DNA from: Ceratotherium simum simum
Lineage: Eukaryota; Chordata; Mammalia; Perissodactyla; Rhinocerotidae
NCBI RefSeq assembly: GCF_000283155.1
Contig: NW_004454229.1
Span: forward strand, 10,127,336 to 10,191,335
Length of the DNA stretch: 64,000 nt
Direction: 5' to 3'
The position numbers and the translations under genes were made by a program. Shown in pieces: positions 63,420-64,000 of the stretch. Position 1 is the first letter of the stretch. Every line of letters starts with the position of its first letter. The notes under the pieces are model-generated. The model did not search any database. It saw only the letters and a program-made list of their open reading frames with translations, and was not told the DNA's origin.

Positions 63420-64000
63420 CCGCCTCCGATAAGGATGAAGTTGATTCCCCCGGGCCAGCACGGGTTAAATGGCTGCGCGTCCACTCAGCCCAGGCTGGCG
63501 TGGGGGGAGCAAAAGCCGCTTGTCCCAGTCTCGGCGAGTCCGCGTGGGGGCCCGCGGGGGTCGCTCCCCGGCTCCGGCCACAACTTGCGCGGCTCTGCGC
63601 GGTGGCCCTCGCCTGCGTCTTCGCGCGCCACCCAAAACTTTGCGCACACTGCAGCCGCCGCCCGCCCGCTTTTCTCAGCGAGTCGCGAGCCGCCAAGTGC
63701 CGCGGGCAGCCCCTCCGCAGCCGCCTCTGCCCTGCTTCGGGCTCCAGACTTTTCCCCCCCGCTGCCTCCAATTCTCACCCAGGGGGCTCCCTCGCGGCTG
63801 CGGAGCGCGGCGCCCGCCCTGCGGTGGGCAGGCGATGCGGGCGCGGCGTTTCGGATGACCACCTCGCCGGGTCCGGGCATCGCCCGCGGGACAGATTGGC
63901 CCCTAGGGCCACCCTCGCCCTGGCGCGCCCACCCAGAGCTTCCCACGCCGGCGCGTGCAAGCGCAACACCTTCTCCTACCTTCCAGCCGCCGAGGACCAC
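63420..64000. promoter_or_regulatory. CpG island, probable gene 5' end or promoter
   Basis: The only long GC-rich, CpG-dense stretch in the window, running off the right edge. It has many GC boxes and CGCG motifs (for example GCGCGCCACCC, GGGGTCGCTCCCCGG) and no transposons. Such islands mark promoters of vertebrate genes, often developmental or housekeeping. The long open frames on both strands come from the lack of AT-rich stop codons and are not evidence of coding. Confidence 0.8.
63980..64000 (-). other. Possible exon end with splice donor (gene runs leftwards)
   Basis: On the minus strand the window opens with GTGGTCCTCGGCGGCTGGAAG, then GTAGGAG: a good donor (AAG-GTAGGA) with the exon ending at 63980. 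With the CpG island this fits a first exon whose transcript runs left into the window, making most of the window intron 1. The alternative is a plus-strand acceptor at the same place (CCTTCTCCTACCTTCCAG, exon from 63987). Reading frame and gene identity cannot be told from 21 bases. Confidence 0.35.

Noticed and set aside
63469..64000. Long open frames on both strands (129 codons plus at 63469-63858; 169 and 171 codons minus at 63262-63771 and 63485-64000)
   Set aside because: GC-rich CpG-island sequence lacks stop codons by composition. The frames overlap on both strands and have biased Arg/Pro/Ala/Gly content with no recognisable domain.

Overview
This is mammalian nuclear DNA, almost certainly from a perissodactyl (horse, or possibly rhinoceros or tapir). 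The diagnostic element is the tRNA-derived ERE SINE (equine repetitive element). I find seven copies (12386, 20370, 32516, 40832, 53587, 56111 and 56877), several with intact A tails and target-site duplications. Their heads read GGCCGGCCC-GTGG-GGTTAAG with a GGTTCGGATCC box. The rest of the repeat content is typical of placental mammals: dense MIR and L2 relics, old and young L1 fragments, MaLR/MLT1-type LTRs and hAT elements (MER5A). No bacterial, viral or organellar gene is present.

I support no complete protein-coding gene. Nearly all open frames are chance frames or lie in dead transposons, microsatellites or the GC-rich right end. The layout is as follows. 1-4400: antisense old L1 (ORF2, ORF1, 5' UTR) broken by an LTR insertion and by a small L1 3' end. 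4400-23500: non-coding DNA with many MIR/L2 copies, two ERE copies and a local duplication (14293-14473 and 18028-18212). 23519-24466: two MaLR LTRs in the same direction. 24500-38300: mostly L2 and MIR, often nested, plus a 0.9 kb sense L1 tail at 30350. 38349-38986: a young antisense L1 with a 21-bp target duplication. 39000-49100: MIR/L2, an antisense ERE and a three-deep nest (MIR/MIR/L1) at 44440-45172. 49100-49865: a repeat-free block that looks regulatory. 50000-61000: L2, MIR and L1 relics, three ERE copies within 3.6 kb, and a (TG)n expansion inside an L2. 61000-63400: mostly unique sequence.

The right edge (about 63420-64000) is a CpG island, preceded at 63120-63200 by an AT-rich block full of homeodomain-type TAAT cores. 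On the minus strand the last 21 bases could be the end of an exon, with a good splice donor at 63979/63980. One reading is that the window is mostly the first intron, or the promoter-flanking desert, of a gene transcribed leftwards whose first exon lies at or beyond position 64000. That is inference: the same bases also form a good splice acceptor on the plus strand.

I found no clear undescribed system. The items most worth a check are the CpG-island edge, the 14.3/18.0 kb duplicated segment, the repeat-free candidate regulatory blocks (22.5-23.5, 49.1-49.9 and 63.1 kb), the unassigned LTR inside the first L1, the doubled B-box in one ERE, and an open frame of coding-like composition at 59104-59394. 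Repeat family names come from recognising sequence by eye; boundaries are usually good to about 10-30 bases, except where target duplications fix them.
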